NCBI GenBank assembly: GCA_032622095.1
Contig: CP136067.1
Coordinates: 54,849,899-54,913,898 of the forward strand
Direction: 5' to 3'
Source of the DNA: Siphonodentalium dalli
Taxonomy: Eukaryota > Mollusca > Scaphopoda > Gadilida > Siphonodentaliidae
DNA length: 64,000 nt
A program made the position numbers and the translations under genes. Below, one piece after another: positions 1 to 11,197 of this stretch. The notes beneath the pieces were generated by a model. That model had not been told where the DNA came from. It made no database searches and was given only the letters and a program-made list of their open reading frames with translations. Every line of letters begins with the position of its first letter. Position 1 is the stretch's first letter.

Positions 1-114
1 TGCATGTGGCTCCAATTGGTGACCAATAGGCTATTCAAATCCTTAGGAATGATAAACATGCCTGTACGTTTTCAAAACATTTCTCCAGTGAATGTGGGTT
101 GCAGGGTGTGCCAA

Positions 115-310
115 TGAATTCATATTTGAAATCCAAGATGCATGCTGGCGGCCACGTTTTTCAACGAATTTAGGAAAAAATCAATTGCTGCCATCTAGAG
201 GTCACCCTGAAGATCTAAATGAAGTTTGGGGATGATCCGATGACAAATGAGAGCTGTACGGTATGCCAAATGAAATTGTTGACAAATTAACAGACACATG
301 GACGGATTCT
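115..310 (+). repeat. Diverged fragment of pearl-like family E
   Basis: The stretch carries the family E signature: 'gaaatccaagatg', 'ctggcggccacgttttt', then a 'gatgatccgatgacaaat' stretch and the tail 'gaaattgttgac...acacatggacgg'. It is one worn unit plus tail. A scrap of the family E terminal hairpin in the opposite orientation lies at 418-448 (agctcaactt...aagtttgagct), separated from it by a piece of MITE-B. Confidence 0.6.
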
Positions 311-350
311 TTGCTAATTTGAGAGGTTCATTTCCGCTTACTGTTGACCT

Positions 351-420
351 TTAATCCTTTCCATACTAAATGGATTCTCCCACTCCATTATAACAGTGTA
401 TACTGGAACAGTTTATTAGC
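351..420 (+). mobile_element. MITE-B left-end fragment
   Basis: Starts TTAATCCTTTCCATACTAAA and continues with the family text 'tggattctcccact', then 'tatactggaacagtttatta'. Only the left end of this TTAA-flanked family is present. It abuts the family E terminal scrap at 418. Confidence 0.65.
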
Positions 421-505
421 TCAACTTGACAGTCAAGTTTGAGCTATTGCCATCGGTTGGCGCATCAAAGAATTAACTTTTTTATTGTCCGGGTGGACCA
501 GATAA

Positions 506-958
506 TGCAGACCGGACCACTATTGGTGGCACCATGGCAGGAAACAGAATAACGTGTCTGACATATTTCCGACAATGGTGGGTCATTGACTCAAAGTTTA
601 TCAGACTAATTAACCATGACATTTTATAATTGTAACGTTACAAAAACAAACAAATTAACAATGAATAGTCTTAAGACTCTTAGTGTCAATACTGAAAATG
701 AAGTTAACTTGTATGGGAAATTTGTCACAATTTGCATTTGGCAGCATCTGAAACCTGACGGAATCTCACGTCACGACAGCAGTATACAATACATGTGAAG
801 TCACATAAATACATACATACAAAAAGTCACATAAATACATACATACAAAAAGTCTGGACCGGACCAGTCTAGCTCATACTGGACCGGTCCTAATGGGGTG
901 GTCCAGTACATCAATGGATCGATCAGCACCAGACCAGTTTTTTGTGGTCCGGTCCGCA
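506..958. mobile_element. Candidate 453-base TIR element rich in GGACCGGACC
   Basis: The left end TGCAGACCGGACCAC (506-520) is matched in inverted orientation by GTGGTCCGGTCCGCA (944-958). The interior has further GGACCGGACC palindromes near 855-895. I do not see a clear target-site duplication, so the boundaries are tentative. No coding sequence is visible inside; the 60-codon frame at 616-798 looks like chance. Confidence 0.45.
801..852 (+). repeat. 26-base tandem duplication
   Basis: Two identical 26-base units, 801-826 and 827-852, each containing 'acataaatacatacatac' and ending in 'aaaaag'. They lie inside the candidate TIR element at 506-958. Confidence 0.8.
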
Positions 959-1178
959 TCACTATCCAACAAAGAGTATTAGTAGGTCAAAGTGATATAC
1001 AGTGAAAAAGAAGCTTATAAGCACTCTGGTCTAGACTATTTAATCTGAATGGCGAGGATGCCGGTTATTGTCGGTTTTGCCACATTAGAAGAAGCCATGT
1101 TTTCGAGAATTAGAACATAAAACTGAAAGAATAAAAGAAATGAGAAATGGTGAGAATGAGTTTGTATTATCTGCCCTA

Positions 1179-1345
1179 TTAACCCTGTCTATATTAATTG
1201 GATTCTCCCATTCACTTATAAACTGTATACATTGGAATGGTTTATTGTCAATCTGGAGGGGTTTATGGAAAAATAAGCCGACTACAGATTATAAAAGTAC
1301 ATAAGAGTCCAATTTATTGAAGGCAAATGTTTAGATCATAAATTC
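1179..1345 (+). mobile_element. MITE-B, left half
   Basis: TTAA at 1179-1182 is followed by CCCTGTCTATATTAATTGG, 'attctcccattcacttataa', 'gtatacattggaatgg' and 'ctggaggggttt', in family order. It fades out near 'caaatgtttagatcataa' (about 1,340). The right half is missing. Confidence 0.7.
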
Positions 1346-1876
1346 GACACGGTAATCATCCAAAACTATTAGCCTGGGTCAAGCACGCTACTAAAACTAA
1401 AGTATAAATTATATTCACAATGCTTCTTTCCCCATCACATCAATTATTGTCCAGAAATGGCACTAACTTCATTTTAGCCTAAAGTTGTATTGCAATTGTT
1501 TCCCCCAGAAAGTATATTTGTTGTGGGCTACTTGTCCAGCTTAATGATTGTTGATAGATAAATTAGGAGAAAAACCAGGCTAATTCCCATCTGAGGGGGT
1601 CTGTGTTATCTGAACAATCATGAATGTAAATCGCCATGCTCTCTGTGGAAATGCCAAGTGAAAGGTTGCCAGGCTTTGGGAATGAGTTTGATGGCTGTGT
1701 TCCCAGGGGAAGGCCTGGAAAGCCCATAATCAATATTTCAACATACTCCACTAAGCTGGCCAGGTAGACCCTTATCATGAACCATGAGTGGAGATGACCA
1801 GTCAGCTTATTAGTAGGGCTCTTTGCTGTGTTCCGACTTACAGACCCACCCCTGGTTAAGTGATCCTGCTAATTTT
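1346..1876. other. No feature recognised
   Basis: Apparently unique A/T-rich sequence. The 71-codon minus-strand frame at 1563-1778 has no feature that marks it as a gene. Confidence 0.4.
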
Positions 1877-2244
1877 CTATGATGCTGGTGGGTCCTGCTG
1901 AATATCTATAATGCAAATTGAAGCTGTTCAAAAATGTAGGTTATTTTTTCTGAAGTCATTTTCGTGGCATTTAGCTAATCCAAGCGATTTGAGAAAAAAA
2001 CCAGCACAAAACGTTCAAAAAGCCATCTCAATTATGTTTAGTTTGCAACAACTGACAGCCTTAAAATATTTTACAATATGTATGTTTTTGAATGTTTTAT
2101 TCGCATACTGGGGCTTTTCCTCAATTTGTTCAGGTTAGCCAAACACAACAAAAATGACAATTTTAGAAAAGATAACGCTATATTTTCTTATCATTTTTCA
2201 CCACCAGCATCATAGCAACTCAGCAGGACCCACCAACATCATAG
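1877..2244. mobile_element. Foldback-type element with 24-base inverted ends
   Basis: The 24 bases at 1877-1900 (ctatgatgctggtgggtcct...) are repeated inverted at 2221-2244 with one mismatch. A further partial inverted copy ('accaccagcatcatag') lies just inside the right end near 2200. A target duplication is not evident. The interior has a 75-codon frame (1911-2138) of no recognisable character. Confidence 0.5.
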
Positions 2245-2902
2245 CTTGCAATCAACATTTGAGAACAGGGCGGGCGGGTTACCGGAATCACATGATCCAT
2301 TTTATTTCGGCCTGAGACTGATGATGGTGATATTGGTTGCGATATATGATGGTCAAGATGAACTTTGATAAAAGTTTCTCCCTAATTAAACAGACAAGAC
2401 TCAAATGAGCTTCAAATAATGTCTGTTATTTGTAAGGAAGGAGAAGATAAAATTTCAAATACTGATCTTCAAGCTTTGATATTCCGAAAGAACTTGCCAA
2501 AGTTATAGCAATTTTCCAGCTGTTCACATATATATCAGGAATAGACCAACAGGAACGTTCTGTTGTTCCATGCAGAAATTTGGTACCCAATTTTTTCTAA
2601 ATTCTATGACTTTCATTGCATAGAGAATAACATTTATAACAATATTCTTAATCCCCAGAAACAGACTGTGATGTAAGAGAGCATAATACCAGGATTCCAA
2701 CCAACCCAGGGTGCTGATCTTGTCCACCCTTTTACTACATGAAGATAATTACTACAAATGAAACTTGAACCATAACCATTCCAATTTGTACATGTTGGGA
2801 ATAATCTATTCCGCATTCAAAGGGATATCGTAATAAGCTGGGAATTTGTAAATATCTAGTGTTCTGGCATTGGGGAAATATGGAACGATTTAAAGATGTA
2901 TA
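2245..2902. other. No feature recognised
   Basis: Unique-looking A/T-rich sequence. Overlapping short minus-strand frames at 2524-2816 show no domain. Confidence 0.35.
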
Positions 2903-2904
2903 TA

Positions 2905-2985
2905 CAGTAATGCCCTAAATAATAGACTCATTAACCACAGCAGAATTATGGGAAATTTTTCAGGATTCAGTCAGAAAGCTTTCCC
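2905..2985 (+). mobile_element. MITE-A, left arm only
   Basis: TA at 2903-2904 precedes CAGTAATGCCCTAAATAAT, then the family text 'accacagcagaattatggga' and 'ttcaggattcagtcagaaa'. The right arm is lost. A short direct repeat ('gttctggcattgggga') flanks the copy at about 2,861 and 3,109. Confidence 0.75.
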
Positions 2986-3968
2986 AGGCTCATTAGTATT
3001 TTAAACCCACTTTTAAAATCTATACAAAAAGTACAAGAAAGTGACATACCATCTTTATGCTCACGTAGACACCCAGAAAAAAATGCTACGATTTGTTAGT
3101 ATGTATACTGTTCTGGCATTGGGGAATAGGAACCAATTTCAGCTCATGTAGAAAGCGAAAAAAAAAATATCTCTGGTGTGAGACAAACACAATATGAAAT
3201 GACGAAATTGACATCTGCCGTTAGGGTTCAGGTATGACTGAGAAATGAAGTGAAAATAATACTGCATAAATCCAATTACAACAGACGATATCTTACTTCA
3301 CAGTGGCACTGATGAATAAATTACCGATGAAACCTTGTTAGGGACGTTGTCATCAGGACGAAGCTCTCGTCTTACCAACTCTTAATATGAATATCAATAT
3401 TTGGACGAGACCTGACGAAGCCATATTGGTGCAACTTAGCATTCAAAGCAGTGTAGGAATTTAATCTTGGGAGTATGTAGAACAGATGAGTGTAAATAAG
3501 AGAAGTCTATAATTGTTATCACCCAATTTTAATCAGGTTGCAGCTATATACATTATATATGGGTCAATCCATCCACTGATTTCTTATGTCCTTTGACCAA
3601 TGAGGTCTCATAATTGGGTTGAGTGTTCATATAGTTGTAATATTCTACTTAATATTATAAATTCTGGCACTCAATGTTGGACTACAAACAGTTCAAAAGG
3701 CATTATAATGAGGAAACCTTGCAATCAATATATAATTTACCAGGAAATACAACTAGGGGTGATACGGTTTGAATAGTCAAGAGTTTCCACTAGGGCTGGG
3801 TAGAATGGGACGGCACTAAGGGACTAGGCCTCTATAGACGCTGGGAAAAATCCAAATTAAACCAACTGCGTGTGATATCTGGTAATTCTAGCAATCAGGT
3901 TTTTAGCCAAATACAAACATATATCATAATATAGGTAGATAAGGTAAAATAATCAATAGAATTTAATT
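2986..3968. other. No feature recognised
   Basis: Apparently unique sequence with no strong reading frame and no repeat family seen elsewhere in the window, apart from the short direct repeat near 3,109. Confidence 0.35.
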
Positions 3969-4166
3969 TTAAAGATATATTATGGACTTGTTCGAGTGCG
4001 ATGAACTTATAAGTTAGTTCTCAGGCTCTATGCCAACCTGGGGAATGTAGTATGATGGTGTGTGTTATCAATTTGGATTAATATTCGTAAAAAAATAACT
4101 ACATTGAGCAAGATTATTCTCCATTTCTATTTGCTCACCCCTCCGGAGTGTTTCACATCACTTTAA
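3969..4166 (+). mobile_element. Family J interspersed repeat, copy 1
   Basis: Begins TTAAAGATATATTATGGACT and ends TTTCACATCACTTTAA. The same beginning and end bound copies at 44,714-45,089 and 57,935-58,176, which carry a longer middle. All three are bounded by TTAA. Compared with those, this copy lacks the section containing 'ctactaacatc...ccatagaaaa'. Confidence 0.7.
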
Positions 4167-5340
4167 CAGAGGTATTGTTTTCAATAGAACAACTTGAAAT
4201 CAATTTTTTCTTATCATCGCAGGTGTCAGCATATATATTGTTTTTTCAAGAATCTTATTAAATAATTTCATACTACGAAGTATCGTTTTCTAAATTTTTC
4301 CTAACTAAATTACCAGTATGTTTTCATGTGTGAATATATGAATATAAATGCCAACTCTGTACTAAATTATGCACTGAAGAAGGCCAAGGGTGGAAAGCTC
4401 TGCGGCATTAATGTTACTATCTAAATTATAGCACTGTTCCTAAATTATAGTAGAGCATTTGATTCAGTACTTCTGTCCCCCTGTACCCATTTGTTCTACC
4501 ATAATAATGTGTTATCGCCAATAGGACTGTTCAGCTGTAGTTAATAACTCTACATAAACATGCATGTCATTAATCAAGGATTCCATTATCTCGTGTCCCG
4601 GAGGTGGAATTTACTGGTAATTATGGACCTTTCCTGTGAGGAAAGTCAGGAGATGAATGGACAGGAGATAACATATCACCTTTACCCACAAGGTTAACCC
4701 GCTGCTCACAAATTATATGAAGCCCTACCTCTTCCCGGCAGTCTTTCACCAACACTTTTGATGTCAAATTTAAAATAATATTTTCGGCGACATAACGCTA
4801 AGAATAATTTATGTAACATGCAGTTGTCACGACGGAGACGAAATGCCAAATTGACAAGACGTGTCGTGGATTGTAAAATATTGTCTGGATTATCGTCATG
4901 ACTTCTTCATTTTTCGTTTTCATTAAGCTGAACAACGAAATGAAATTAATAGACTTAAATCACATGTGAATTCTTCGCAAGTTGTGAAGTAGTTACTTTC
5001 ATTTTTATCGCGATGCTTCATTCCCAATTCCGCGTTTTTTGCAATCTCCATACGGTTGCTAACCGGAAGTCATGTGACAATTTCTTCAAAATCTATACCC
5101 GCGATCTTGAAAAATCACTGATGGATATAGAAAAATTATATGACGTCATTCACCTGCCTAAGGTATAAGCACCCTTGGTGGTTGCTATTATTAACAGAAG
5201 CACATAAAACAAACATCTGTTGTTGTGATTATTTCACTTTAAAATGATCTGAAAGATCAATGTCCATTAAAGAAATAATATAATATTCTAAAAATAGCCC
5301 CACTGTGGTATTATACCCCTTTCTTAACTAAAGACTTATT
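4167..5340. other. No feature recognised
   Basis: Unique A/T-rich sequence. No long reading frame, RNA gene or repeated family was recognised. Confidence 0.35.
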
Positions 5341-5746
5341 GAAGCAGGGACTAACATTTGGAATTCACTCCCACTTGATACTCGGAGAGCAGACACTGTT
5401 TCTGGTTAAAAAAAAATCAGGTAAGACACACTTATTTAAACTGTGTTTTAACCTGGATTAACTATTTTTTACAACAAGCACCAATTATCTTTATCTTATT
5501 GTGTCGTTTTTTTTATGAGAAACCTGTACTGTATTTTTTAATCTAGTCTCACTGTTTCATTGTTTCACTATTTATTTGTTTTTAACCTAGTATTTTTTAA
5601 CCTAGTTGTATACTTTTTGTATTTAAAATCACCTGTAAGTATTTTATTTTATGTTCTTAATATTACTGTAAAGCGCATTGAAACTAAATATTGTTGTAGA
5701 ATGCGTTCTTTAAATGTAAATATAATAATAATAACAATAATAACAA
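5341..5746 (+). mobile_element. Degraded LINE 3' end (CR1/L2-like)
   Basis: One frame from 5359 reads WNSLPLDTRRADTVSG, after which frame changes around an A-run give a lysine-rich stretch and 'THLF'. This is the typical carboxy end of a LINE reverse-transcriptase ORF2 (W-N-S-L-P, then a K-rich segment, then T-H-L-F). About 200 bases downstream is 'tgtaaagcgcattga', then 'tgtagaatgcgttcttt' and an (AAT/AAC)n simple tail ending near 5,746. That is the 3' UTR style of CR1/L2-clade LINEs. Stops and frameshifts show it is dead. Everything upstream of the carboxy end is missing, the usual 5' truncation. The clade assignment is inference from the 3' end only. Confidence 0.7.
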
Positions 5747-5768
5747 GAGGTACGATGTCGCGTGGCAT

Positions 5769-7770
5769 TTGCCCCCCGACCGTAGCAATTTGGATTAAGC
5801 ATGGACGAAACTGCGGATATCCGAGGAGGTCTATATGACCATTCCAAAAGAAGTTCGTACAGAAATGTTGACTAAAAACCACAATACAAGCGATCCGGAA
5901 ACCCAAAAACAAGCGAAAATTCAAATTTTCTAAGTTGAAAAAAGGGCCATAACTCTGGCAAAAATCATCAGATCATACCCAAATTCGCACTTGACATGTA
6001 TTTTCATATAACTGATCCACAAAAATACGGGATTTGCAATCGTACCACCAAAGCTCACGCTATCATCTGGAAACCCAAAAAAAAAACAAGAGAAAAATTG
6101 AATTTTCTAAGTAAAACAAGAGCTACGCTGGGCGTGCAATATACGCCCTCTCTTTGGTCGGCGGAAACTGGTAAAAAAGGGACATAACTCTGGTAAAAAT
6201 TGGCGGACGGAACTCAAATTTGAACTTGACCTGTGTTTTGGTGGGAGAAAGTAATATACCAAATTATCATTGAATCCGATAAGCTCTGGTAAAGTTATCA
6301 TGCGGACAACAAATTTCAGGGATTTTCCAAGTCAAATTACGTCAAATAAGGGGCATAACTCCGGTGAAAATTGGCGGACGGAACCCAAATTCGAACTTGA
6401 GCTGTCTTTTCTCCTAATAAACCCACATACCAAATTTGATTGAAATCGGTTCACTCTAACTAAAGTTATCATCCGGACAACAAATTTCATGGATTTTCTA
6501 AGTCAAATAACGTCAAAAAAGGGGCCATAACTCTCGCAAAAATTATCGGATTAAAACGAAATTCGGACTTGAGCTGTATTTCGATATATGTAATCCACAA
6601 AAATACGGGTTTTGCGTATAAACATTCCAAAATCGAGTTATCATCCGGAAACCAAAAAACATAAGAAAAACTGAATTTTCTGAGTCGAAAAAGGGGCATA
6701 ACTCTGCCAAAAATGGTCGGACAGAACCCAAGTTCGAACTTGACCTGTGTTTTGGTGGGAGAAAGTAATATACCAAATTTGGATTCATTCCGATAAACTA
6801 TACTAAAGTTATCATCCGGACAACAAATTTCAAGGATTTTCTAAGTCAAAAAACGTTAAATAAGGGGCATAACTCCGGTGAAAATTGGCGGGCGGAACCC
6901 AAATTTGAACTTGAACTTACTTTTCGGCTAATAAACCCACATACCAAATTTTATTAATTTTGGTTCACTCTAACTAAAGTTATCATCCGGACAACAGGTT
7001 AACGGACGGACGCCCGCCCGGACGCACGGACAGACCAATACTATAATACGGCCTTTTTTTCAAAAGGGCGTATAAAAAGGGCCATAACTCTGGTGAAAAT
7101 GGGTGAACGAAACCTGCGCTATGCATGTAGCTGTTCCCCCATGCTGCTCTATCACCATACCAAATATCAGCTAAATCTGCCCAGCGGTTGCTGAACAATG
7201 ATGCAAAATGTTTGTACGGACAGACAAAATTTAAATTTTCTAAGTTGAAAAAAGGGCCATTACTCTGGCAAAAATCATCAGATCATACCCAAATTCGCAC
7301 TTGACATGTATTTTCATATAACTGATCCACAAAAATACGGGATTTGCAATCGTACCACCAAAGCTCACGCTATCATCTGGAAACCAAAAATACAAGAGAA
7401 AAATTGAATTTTCTAAGTAAAAAAAGGGCCATAACTCTGGTAAAAATGGGTGGACGAAACACGCGCTATGCATGTAGCTGTTCCCCCTGCTGCTCTATCA
7501 CCACACCAAATATCAGCTAAATCTGCCCAGCGGTTGCTGAACAATAATGCAAAATGTTTGTACGGACGGACAAAATTGAATTTTCTAAAAAGGGCAATAA
7601 CTCTGGTGAAAATGGGTGGACAAAACCCGCGCTATGCATGTAGCTGTTCCCCCATGCTGCTCTATCACCATACCAAATATCAGCTAAATCTGCCCAGCGG
7701 TTGCTGAACAAAAATGTTTGTACGGACGGAGACGTCGACTATATACCCGCCGACTTCAAGTCGGGGGCAT
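5769..7770 (+). mobile_element. Pearl-like element F with ~172-base tandem core
   Basis: The key phrase 'gggccataactctgg' or a close variant recurs at about 5946, 6181, 6351, 6523, 6695, 6866, 7080, 7254, 7428 and 7590, mostly 162-174 bases apart with two longer steps (235 and 214). Units carry 'attggcggacggaacccaaa', 'acttgacctgt', 'ttatcatccggacaacaaat'. Tails of (GGAC/ACGG)-like sequence occur at 6,990-7,040, 7,210 and 7,560. The left edge TTGCCCCCCGAC (5769-5780) is matched inverted by GTCGGGGGCAT (7760-7770), and the last 20 bases include the hairpin CGACTT-c-AAGTCG. Short frames of 60-90 codons inside are repeats translated, not genes. The architecture matches what is known of Helentron-related pearl elements of bivalves; the assignment is inference. 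Confidence 0.65.
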
Positions 7771-8256
7771 AATAAGATTAAGTGCCCTTAGGAAATGCTC
7801 AGATACAGTAATGCCCTAAATAATTGACTCCTTAACCACAGCAGAATTATGGGTAATTTTTCAGGATTTAGTCGGAAATATGGTTTGTTGCCATTCATAG
7901 GAAAGCTCTCAGTGAGAGCTTTCCTATGAATGGCAACAAGCCATATTTCCGACTAAATCCTGAAAAATTACCCATAATTCTGCTGTGGTTAAGGAGTCAG
8001 TGAGAGCTTTCCGATGAATGGCAACAAGCCATATTTCCGACTAAATCCTGAAATATTACCCATAATTCTGCAGTGGTTAAGGTGTCAATTATTTAGGGCA
8101 TTACTGTAATAAGCTCAACAAACAACCTCTTATTATCTGAATATATCCCACCAATAAATATCACTTCTGCACTTTCTATTATCTGCTTATATTTCCTGAA
8201 CATCCCTCCAGAACAGAGTCCAGACGAATAATAGACCCTTACAATAAACCAATATC
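7771..8256 (-). mobile_element. MITE-B copy interrupted by MITE-A
   Basis: Read on the minus strand, the MITE-B text is present: 'gaacatccctccagaacag' (about 8,200), 'acttctgcactttctattat', 'cccaccaataaatat', 'ctcttattatctgaa', then 'aagctcaaca'. It is cut at 'cagata' by MITE-A (7806-8106) and resumes on the far side (7775-7805: 'cccttaggaaatgctcagata'). The terminal TTAA ends are worn. Confidence 0.75.
7806..8106 (+). mobile_element. MITE-A, 301 bases, with duplicated right arm
   Basis: Bounded by TA at 7804-7805 and 8107-8108; ends CAGTAATGCCCTAAATAAT and ...TTAGGGCATTACTG. The left arm (7806-7912) and the first right arm (7913-8000) form a near-perfect palindrome around 'ggaaagctctcagtgagagctttcc'. 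A second right arm (about 8001-8106) follows, joined at 'aaggagtcagtgagagc'. CAGT ends with a TA duplication are the signature of Tc1/mariner-type MITEs. Removing it rejoins MITE-B, which fixes both the boundaries and the duplication. Confidence 0.9.
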
Positions 8257-10020
8257 TACCAGAGCGCACCAGTCATACTTCCTTTCTGACTCTGTCACCG
8301 GCTGGGTACTGGTCTGTGTTTCTATATTTAGCATGGGGTTTTCCAGCAAAAATGGCGAAACCCGATCGCTCGAAAGTCAAATTTTCTATCTGCTTTGAGA
8401 ACAATTCCCGCACTAAAACATAATGGAAAATCAGATCGGTAGTTTTGTTGACGATTTTCGCAAGCTACTCGTCGAAATTGCAGCAAATTAGAACTCTTGT
8501 GTTTGACTTGCCGTGCGAGTTGTGACAATGTCGTACACGTGCGTTTAGACTTTTGTGTTGATAAAATAATCGGAGAACCGAATCACAGTATTATCACATC
8601 ATTCGAAATATAGTTCTTCAGTTTTAGTGGGACTTTTCAAACTTAAGGTTAAAAATTTACACAAATTTTGTTCGATATTTTGTGTGCTTAACAAGGGCAG
8701 CATGTTGCTGTTAGCTTAGTACATATCTTAATTTCACGGAAGTCCACAATATACACTTTTATAATTGAATGGGAGAACCCTTTTAGTAAAGAGAGGAGTA
8801 ATATCAGCTGACAGCTGGGCACAAACATACCCATTGACATCATAAACATTACAAGTGCAACAAGAGTCCCTCTATTTTGAAATTTGAAGGACATTTCTTG
8901 GAAATTTCCAATCTTTTAAAGATTCTAAATTATGAGTTAAGTGTGTGGTGAACAAATGGTGAAGTTGGAAGGCTATCAAAAGCCTCCTTTGACAGTTTAA
9001 GCACTTTCAAGGCCTCGCAATGAATGGTCTTTCTTTGATTGAAGTCTATGACATGCTTTCAAGGACAGCGGAGAAACCTTGTATTAATGTGAGTTTTAAA
9101 ATCAGCTGGCAGCTTTTCTACCGTTTTTGGGAAAGGCTCCTGGGCCATTTGCACTGGGAAAATTTGCGCTATAAAGGCTCTTAATTGACAATTTCTATGA
9201 GTGACTGAGATTATAGGAATAGGCATTATCACGGTGAAAACTTGTAATGAACAGTTGAACACATTTCTTTAAAAAAAGGACTTGAAAAATATCTTTTATA
9301 GCATCAAGGGAAAATCCTACATTTTTTTCACAAATAAAAAGCGATTTTGTGAATTGGGAATTTAGGCAAAGTAATTGGAGAAAAACATGACTAATTCCCA
9401 TTTAACGGGACCCATTTTTGGCCCCTGTCTTTGCCCAAAATAATCGATGTATTGGAACACAATCCAACTACAAAGAGCTTTATAATTGTATTATATAGCT
9501 CTAGATAGACCATGTTCAACAATATGACTCCAGCTTCCCGACAAACAAGCTTCTCTGACAAACAAGGAGATGCCATATGCCTATGTGATATATATTACAC
9601 AGAACAACCCAAAGAACTGTTCAATCACATAAAACAGCAGATCAACTGTATAATATCGGCGTTTGGGATAGACATTTCCCACCTCGTATCACTTTCACGC
9701 CAGAATGTTATAGGCGAATACATCAGATTGAAATGATTTGTGGGAGATCAATAAGAGAAATAGAAATTATCGGCAAAAACTTTTGTTATTTATCAGACAA
9801 TCGATGTTTCTGCCTTTCACTTCCCAAGTAGCTCGTAATAATTTAAGTAGGATCCTTGTTGCACATTTGCAGTTATTTACATGATGGAAGATCGCACATC
9901 AAATCAATATGTCACTTATTTACGACCAATTATAACCTAAGTACTGATGAGTATAAATAAATAAACATCGAAGGAAGTTTTAAAGATATAGTAGGCTTCC
10001 AGGCTAATTTTTAGGAAACC
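8257..10020. other. No feature recognised
   Basis: Unique-looking sequence. Frames of 60-75 codons (for example 9512-9736 plus, 8328-8528 minus) have no recognisable domain, and adjacent frames on both strands suggest chance. Confidence 0.35.
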
Positions 10021-10022
10021 TA

Positions 10023-10130
10023 CAGTAATGCCCTAAATAATCGACTCCTTAACCACAGCAGAATTATGGGTAATTTTTCAGGTTTAGTCGGAAATATGGC
10101 TTGCTGCCATTCATCGGAAAGCTCAAACTG
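10023..10130 (+). mobile_element. MITE-A, single-arm derivative
   Basis: TA at 10021-10022 and 10131-10132. The left arm is complete (CAGTAATGCCCTAAATAAT to 'cattcatcggaaagctc') but is followed directly by AAACTG. The right arm has been deleted while the outer TA is kept. Confidence 0.8.
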
Positions 10131-10132
10131 TA

Positions 10133-10834
10133 TTTCACTTGTTATTTAGATTGATGGGTATAAAATAACACATTTGGAATGAGAAGTGCCACCTGAAAGA
10201 CCATATATTGTTTGATATTTAATTTTCTATACATATATTCCATATTGTTTTGATGTTTTAGAGGGACACCAAAAATTATTTGTCAATAACAAAATGATTT
10301 GGTATTAATATGTCTAGTTTATGTGTCATATTTGGATTTAAACAATACAGAAAACAACATTAAATTAGATTTTTATGTTGCTGTTGTAACTGGAGGTCTG
10401 AAACCTTGAATACATCATTAAAATGACAAGGGTCATATAGTTAAGTGTGAAGCCACATGTGTAGAATTGAAATTCATCCAATTTTGGAAGAACCAGTGTC
10501 AAACTCAAACATAGAAGTACTGGAAATAGGGATATATATATTTTTTTTCAAGAATCAAAGTTTAATTTTTTCTGGTTCTTGTTGAAGCTCAGGGTTCTCC
10601 CCATAATTATATAACTGATGAAATTCAAAGCTATTTCTCATCAATTTCCAAGGGTTTTAAAAGGCATTCTAGTTTTAGAAGAAAAAAAAATTCTCTGTCA
10701 ATTTTCAGGATTTGTTTTTAAAACCCTCAAATAAATATGGCAAAATGTGACCTAAATCAATTTCATGTTCAGGGAGCATCTTGCTAAAATCAAGGCTATT
10801 ATTCAAGGCCCACCAGAGAAATTTCCATGACTTA
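10133..10834. other. No feature recognised
   Basis: A/T-rich sequence without reading frames or repeats shared with the rest of the window. Confidence 0.35.
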
Positions 10835-11097
10835 TTAACTAACCTTTCCATCACAGGAGCTGTGCTGGTGCAGTATTAAAGATCCTGTGCCAGTGCATTC
10901 TCTTATATATGAGTCTCCCATAGGCAGCCTCGCATATATAGAGAATGCACTTGCTTACAAGGTCAAGGTATTATTGTTAGGTCAATGTATTCTTTTATAT
11001 ATGTGTGGCTCCCTATGGGAGACTTGCATATATAAGAGAATGCATCAGCACAGGGTTTTCGCAAAATTTCAAGAAGCTCCCATCATTAAAGTGTTAA
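10835..11097. mobile_element. Family D double-hairpin TTAA element
   Basis: TTAA at 10835-10838 and 11094-11097. The ends are inverted and worn: 'ttaactaacctttccatcac' on the left, and the complement of 'catcattaaagtgttaa' on the right. Inside are two hairpins. One is about 10,893-10,952 (gtgcattctcttatatatga ... catatatagagaatgcac); the other is about 10,985-11,046 (atgtattcttttatatatg ... catatataagagaatgcat). The same hairpin module appears in family C. The 80-codon plus-strand frame at 10887-11129 is the hairpins read through. Confidence 0.75.
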
Positions 11098-11197
11098 ATG
11101 GTTGTTCGTTGGAATCAAGGCTATTCTAGCTTCCGATGCCCGTTAGTAATGCTGGAATTTAACTCCTGTATGTACAACCACCTCCTCTTATATTTAT

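Noticed and set aside
6487-7711. Short frames on both strands with repeated peptides
   Set aside because: Translations of the ~172-base family F units.
5769-7770. CRISPR-like array of direct repeats
   Set aside because: The repeat unit is continuous with no unique spacers, the period is ~172 bases and the setting is a eukaryotic genome.
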